Positions 61,401 through 64,000 of a stretch of DNA of 64,000 bases are shown here, in pieces; position 1 is the stretch's first letter, and the number at the start of each line of letters is the position of its first letter. The stretch is from Xenorhabdus innexi. Lineage in GTDB: Bacteria; Pseudomonadota; Gammaproteobacteria; Enterobacterales; Enterobacteriaceae. The DNA lies in assembly GCF_002632485.1 (NCBI RefSeq), contig NZ_NIBU01000006.1:62001-126000 (forward strand). The letters are read 5' to 3'. The notes under the pieces were generated by a model. That model saw nothing but the letters and a program-made list of their open reading frames with translations, was not told the origin of the DNA and did no database searches. The position numbers and the translations under genes were made by a program.

Positions 61401-64000
61401 ATGTTTATGTCATTGCTCCGGGCGGCGTGCGTTTAGGCAATTTCTTCTGGAATGTTGAATTACCGGTATTGCGCCAATTGCAACGTGAAGGGCTGGTCAA
61501 TGAAATTCGCCTGTTGGATAAACACGCCTATCATTACCGGGGAATGCCGCTGGAGTCCATTGGTCATCGGCTGACTGATCCGGGTGTCAAAATGAAAATA
61601 CGTTTTGATGCATTGAGTCCGGCGGAACAGATGAGATACCTTGAACATGATCCTGACGGTTATCGCGCCGATACCCTTATCAATCTGGATATCAAGGTAA
61701 GTGCTATCGACAATATGTTAAATAAAGCGATCCCATTCTATCGCTTGCGCACTGATCGCAATATTTTGATACGTGAAGGTTTAAATAAGAGTTTTGAAGT
61801 TCTTCCGTGGCCGGAAACTCGTCCTGCTTTGTTTAAGGTGATTAAAGTCGATAATCCGCAGGATCAGGCACAGATTAATACAATCGAGCGTTTTATTTTT
61901 GCCAATTATCAGAACTATGAACAGATTCCGGCTGAACTGCGTCTGGTGGGCAGTCACATTATTTCTCTGGAAGAGGGTTATACCCGCATTCTTGCCGAAA
62001 AAGTGAATGGAACCTGGCAGTATTTGTCAGATATCAAACTGATGTCGGGGGATGAGTTCCAGAAAATGGCTTATATAAAAGGTAAGCCACAGGGCGAAAG
62101 TTATCGTAATGTCATCGAATCGCTGCATGCTTATGAGCAGATCCTACTGGAAAAACCGGATTATTCGCTGGATGCGGTTGAAAAATTAACCTATCTGCAA
62201 CAACAGGTGGAAGGGTATCTGCTCGGGCACTCTGAATCAGGCCGGGCTCCGGCGATGAAACGGCTGCTTTCTCAGATTAATATCCGTCTGAAAGAGTCAC
62301 TGGTTCTGGCTGATCCGACGTTGAAAAGCGCAGGAAATGGTACTTTCAGCGAGTTATACAATAAACTCGATAACGCTAACCTCAAAGAGAGTAAACATCT
62401 CTATCTGGATTCGCAGGGCGACTTTATAACACGCGGTCAGTTCAGTCTGCACATTGGCAAAAATACCGCAGATGCCGGATTGAAACAGGTGATGGCAACT
62501 GTCACCAAAGAGTATGGTCAGGATGTCACGAATGCTGTTTTCTCCAGACTGACGGCACGTGATCTGGCGAAAGACAGCAAAGGTATCGATATTGCTGGTC
62601 TGAAAAAAGTGCATCTGGCGATTGAGCAACATTTGTCCCCTGTCAGTGCAACACTGTATGTCTGGCGGCCAGGTGAAAACAGCACTCTCGGTCATGTTGC
62701 CATGCAAATTGGTCAGGGACGCGTTCTGGTCAATGCAGAAGATGCCGCTCATCTGAACCAAATCAACTATGTGAGCTGGTGGCCGTCAGGTAATAAATCG
62801 GCTGATATACGAGAACTTCTTAATATCGCCACACCGGATCAGCCTGATTTACGACTTCGCTGGCGTGATCTGAGTCAGCCGGCTTTTCAGGCTCCTACCC
62901 TGACATTTGATGTTGAGGCTGAGGAAGATGATGGTTTCGGTTTGGTTGATGGTTCAGCAGAGCTGAAAGAGTTCATTGAAAAACTGAACGTTGCCAAAGG
63001 CGTGGATGTTAAATTCAAAGATGTCAGCGAAGGTTTTGCGATGGCTGCCCTTGCCAATCCTGAACTGCTCAAATCCGCAGAAATACCGCAGTATATTTAT
63101 CGTCCGTACCTTGCACAATGGGCTGATCCCGGCATAGATATGCATGAAGTCGGTCGTAATTTTGCAGAAGCCTTACGTATGGCTGCCCGGTTACAGAACT
63201 CCCGCCGCATGGAAAAGGCCATTGCCAATGTAATGCGCCAATTTGCTGAAAGAGAGCTGGCAGAGATTGTTAATTTCAAAAATAGTACCGTTGACCCTGA
63301 GCGGGTATACCGTATTAATCTGGAAGGCCTTGATGTGGCGGCGATGCAGGCTGAATGGAGTCAAATCAGCAGTGATCCGGATGCCCGCTATCAGCTCATG
63401 ACCCAAAATTGTTCAAGTGTTGTTGCCCGCATTCTCAAGGCCGGAGGTGCGGATAACGTTCTTGGCAAAGCATGGCGACCCGGCTTCGGAGTCTGGACAC
63501 CGAGCGAGTTGTTTGATTTTGGTCAGTCATTACAGCAGGCAACTCAGATTGAGCGGATTAAACAAAACCATCTCCGCCTTGATGAAGTACGATTGGATGC
63601 AGCGTTAAATCGTAATGGAACCAGACAGCAGTCGGAAAAGTCTTCAGTAACAGTCAATTATGAGGATGATTCATCCCCGCGTGAGCGCACGCCGCAGAAT
63701 CCGGTAACTCGCTTTATGAACCGGGAACTGTACGGTACAAAAGAAGAGCGTCGCCAGATTGATCAGGAGGTGCAGAACAGGCTCAGTGCGGCAATGAAAC
63801 GAGGTAGCGTCCAGAAAGTTGTCTTGCGGGGAGAAGCCGGACGTCTGGCAGGATATTATCATCAGGAGATAAATTCATCACAGACGGAGACTTCGGATCG
63901 AAAAGTTGTGTTGTTTATTCACGGTTCCGGTTCTTCTGCTGAAGCTCAGGCCAGTAAAATTCAGCCTCATTATCAACAGCATGGTGTTGATGTGCTGTCG
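55493..64000 (+). CDS. rtxA: MARTX toxin RtxA3, partial (DmX-like, RID, ABH start)
   Basis: Third MARTX toxin gene. It is open from the ATG at 55493 (MGKPFWRSVEYFFTGNYSADDGD) to the window end, 2,836 codons without a stop. It has A repeats and a linker, B repeats at about 553-1126, the jelly-roll domain at about 1240-1378, a coiled coil at about 1403-1583 and a DmX-like domain from about 1770. In this copy the DmX-like domain has Cys in FWCSIYATG where the others have Ser. RID has His2401 (GHVAMQIGQG) and Cys2640 (NCSSVVARIL). The ABH domain has begun (KVVLFIHGSGSSAEAQ) when the sequence ends. The B-repeat and jelly-roll region is nearly identical to rtxA2, but the effector domains diverge considerably. 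Remaining effectors, CPD and C repeats lie beyond the window. Confidence 0.93.
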   Translation, partial: MGKPFWRSVEYFFTGNYSADDGDNNIVAIGFGGQIHAYGGNDHITVGSIGASIYTGAGNDTVVGGAAYLKISDTSGNLSVKGAAGYAEINKEKEGTISFAGAAGGAVIQHDGHSGNIHYSGVAAYNNLYRRGHSGDITFKGAGGYNYLYSDVVNGNIHFVGAGGYNQITRKGANDNFNGEGITYAKAEEIVLTTATLGGSWIKKAQPVIGIKSVLEANTFLFASVDDKYTKINKVRIHNDPQTGKLKYYTTSWYKAGTHLNNLESQDVSESGGYQLVDVEGVYKLSDLTVEHHQSFTIHALESELPEDEWVTYAGGVKITAENITLSDARMGGHAVSMDGSTFDVKPVKSNRMANTYLYGKYLGGYTKIVVVQLANDPETGQLKYIATPWYKAGDHTAVMADQLIGTRSGYKVISKGSYTLSHVNYSVNTVRVTSERIDSMHEFSERELLAQKQDDSNGDVRFEGAGGGNVIKSNVARGNVYFKGAGIANVILHNSEIGDTEFSGAGAANVVFKKGRKGHLNFRGAGIANVITHISSTHQVRNPSADSRSGNTHVIALGGANVLTRQGNGRVFGVMGGGANVLTHIGNGVTTGVMLGGANVLTKVGDGETTGILFGLGNVLTHVGNGSTLGAMGAVGNVFTKVGDGETVAALLAVGNIFTHIGQGDAYALMAGGGNVFTKVGDGNALALMVALGNVFTHVGDGLSVALMVAKGNLVTKVGNGDTLAAMVGMGNLMTHIGDGNTFAAMLGEANVFTKAGHELTAALMIGKANIYTHVGQGTSLGLFAGNANIMTKVGDGTTLAAMFGQANVMTHAGNGLTGVLALGKANVVTKVGHDFMGVLAAAQANVITHVGQGMTAGLLLGKGNILTKVGDGTTVGLLVSELGNSLTHVGSGNTVGFAKGKLNLLTKVGDGLAVNAAWGDANILTHVGHGDHYNFAKGQANGVSKIGDGQMVSVMQGTANTITHVGQGDDYTGVWGKANVVTKVGRGRQVTLAKGDANLVTQVGEGDSLNALWSQSNVVTKVGDGMQVTAAKGKSNITTTVGHGLSVVAAHGDWNVNTKVGNGISVNVAWGKLNVSTKVGDGLAVSVMKGTGNAHLHVGDGMNIHAAYARNNVAIQIGNGDFYTLALASSNTESHKLATLFGNLKQTLLGALGSQGINFLVQGDEANTSGSYRGRGAINLPEVGSLKGFELTEIGEVSSRLSTDLQASVSELKTPDISRLETLMQEEPQTAKNQPPNLIVNGDFEAGAQGWQATGGIEVDHPAASYGLDNEGYGHYVTELDTQANTTIYQDLRQRKAGEVITLDFDFARRAGSTGDNGMEVLWNDQVVFSSAGDDIVWQHKQLVLVAQGGDNRLAFRGTGNDDGRGYILDNIVAISDRSDDSNNNEAELSLKNSVAESVLTDKSSAEADHQRLMQEKEQQLAAIAGTQQQLESTDLDALNTNGLSQRDVIREEQQAVTDELLAKAKALELLDEQTHAHHQGASGVRWRHDFAGGLLNKLQTQVDTAKATAEQQLDKASSTVLQQQQQIENTLDKSEVHVAKSKQDQLNAMNDIADARAKAEYRKEEAQAQQKQADVARLSASKTLHGIEAETDETAKNSGYKPRFNNVGSNLSGKAYETEYAGDTASHVGSATSIMQEIGAFSQKLQESESDLSALADAKQAVERLQINAGVRTTLANLQANSVHIPRPSSGQLSPHSNIPAESVENVSGWGNSKLSSVSGLDLSGLQPLGRSDSRTGSPSSSLRSHSSQKTTKTPQKHSGSAYPFIGERAEKVAEIYRWLEGGHHQFNDNSTNNYIPVPASKRSDIEINDNIRERLTDFIENFFTIIRHTIPKDQIAPLAKLFVDSTLDFDWDKRVQFITKLERFGYSFEPNYGEKSIVSFWSGQEFSIYRSVLDAVQQDGKKVVYDIDVKGNVLALELNKKLMDWCNTSLDPDDFQQERLHTAINEATRSNIGFWCSIYATGARDDVYVIAPGGVRLGNFFWNVELPVLRQLQREGLVNEIRLLDKHAYHYRGMPLESIGHRLTDPGVKMKIRFDALSPAEQMRYLEHDPDGYRADTLINLDIKVSAIDNMLNKAIPFYRLRTDRNILIREGLNKSFEVLPWPETRPALFKVIKVDNPQDQAQINTIERFIFANYQNYEQIPAELRLVGSHIISLEEGYTRILAEKVNGTWQYLSDIKLMSGDEFQKMAYIKGKPQGESYRNVIESLHAYEQILLEKPDYSLDAVEKLTYLQQQVEGYLLGHSESGRAPAMKRLLSQINIRLKESLVLADPTLKSAGNGTFSELYNKLDNANLKESKHLYLDSQGDFITRGQFSLHIGKNTADAGLKQVMATVTKEYGQDVTNAVFSRLTARDLAKDSKGIDIAGLKKVHLAIEQHLSPVSATLYVWRPGENSTLGHVAMQIGQGRVLVNAEDAAHLNQINYVSWWPSGNKSADIRELLNIATPDQPDLRLRWRDLSQPAFQAPTLTFDVEAEEDDGFGLVDGSAELKEFIEKLNVAKGVDVKFKDVSEGFAMAALANPELLKSAEIPQYIYRPYLAQWADPGIDMHEVGRNFAEALRMAARLQNSRRMEKAIANVMRQFAERELAEIVNFKNSTVDPERVYRINLEGLDVAAMQAEWSQISSDPDARYQLMTQNCSSVVARILKAGGADNVLGKAWRPGFGVWTPSELFDFGQSLQQATQIERIKQNHLRLDEVRLDAALNRNGTRQQSEKSSVTVNYEDDSSPRERTPQNPVTRFMNRELYGTKEERRQIDQEVQNRLSAAMKRGSVQKVVLRGEAGRLAGYYHQEINSSQTETSDRKVVLFIHGSGSSAEAQASKIQPHYQQHGVDVLS
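55676..55969 (+). repeat. 294-bp tract near-identical to 41365-41658
   Basis: Partner of the N-terminal shared tract in rtxA2. See that entry for the comparison. Confidence 0.85.
56867..59565 (+). repeat. 2.7-kb tract near-identical to 42562-45260
   Basis: Partner of the B-repeat and jelly-roll tract in rtxA2. Differences are scattered single bases, such as GACTCCCGG for GACTCCCAG near the left end, and several A/G changes in the jelly-roll part that turn Asp into Gly. Confidence 0.9.

Overview
The window looks like a Xenorhabdus or Photorhabdus chromosome (Morganellaceae, insect-pathogenic nematode symbionts). The evidence is a conserved enterobacterial housekeeping block, ERIC-type repeats, a Slam/surface-lipoprotein pair of the kind known from Xenorhabdus, and very large MARTX toxins. 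I favour Xenorhabdus, but no single base string proves it. Genus assignment is inference.

Bases 1-13,200 are core genome. On the minus strand lie leuS (3' end beyond the left edge), the gltIJKL glutamate/aspartate ABC transporter with a SroC-like hairpin between gltI and gltJ, and the lnt-corC-ybeY-ybeZ-miaB cluster. ubiF diverges from miaB on the plus strand. Bases 13,200-18,800 are an AT-rich accessory stretch: a BrnQ-type branched-chain amino acid carrier, a split ERIC element, a group II PLP amino-acid decarboxylase, a broken Rpn-type nuclease gene and a GlxA-type AraC regulator.

Bases 18,875-64,000 are a MARTX island. A dedicated type I secretion operon (rtxB-rtxD-rtxE, minus strand) diverges from rtxH-rtxC-rtxA1. 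Two further MARTX genes follow in the same direction. rtxA2 is preceded by a second rtxH and only a 49-bp relic of rtxC. rtxA3 has neither rtxH nor rtxC and runs off the right edge. The three toxins share N-terminal glycine-rich repeats, a coiled-coil zone, a DmX-like domain and a Rho-inactivation domain (RID). RtxA1 then goes straight to the cysteine protease domain (CPD). RtxA2 adds an alpha/beta-hydrolase (ABH) and a C58/MCF-like papain-fold domain before its CPD. RtxA3 has entered its ABH domain at the window edge. RtxA2 and RtxA3 also carry a jelly-roll domain that RtxA1 lacks. Between rtxA1 and rtxH2, on the minus strand, sits a Slam outer-membrane translocator with its presumed surface lipoprotein (type XI secretion).

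The least expected signals are non-coding. A 35-nt two-block element recurs upstream of all three toxin units with identical internal spacing. Terminator-like hairpins lie about 36 nt before the start codons of rtxA2 and rtxA3, and the rtxA2 one is made from the rtxC relic. A 2.7-kb, nearly identical, GC-richer tract shared by rtxA2 and rtxA3 indicates recent duplication or gene conversion. The probable logic is one secretion apparatus and one acyltransferase serving three toxins whose effector cargo has been diversified by recombination.
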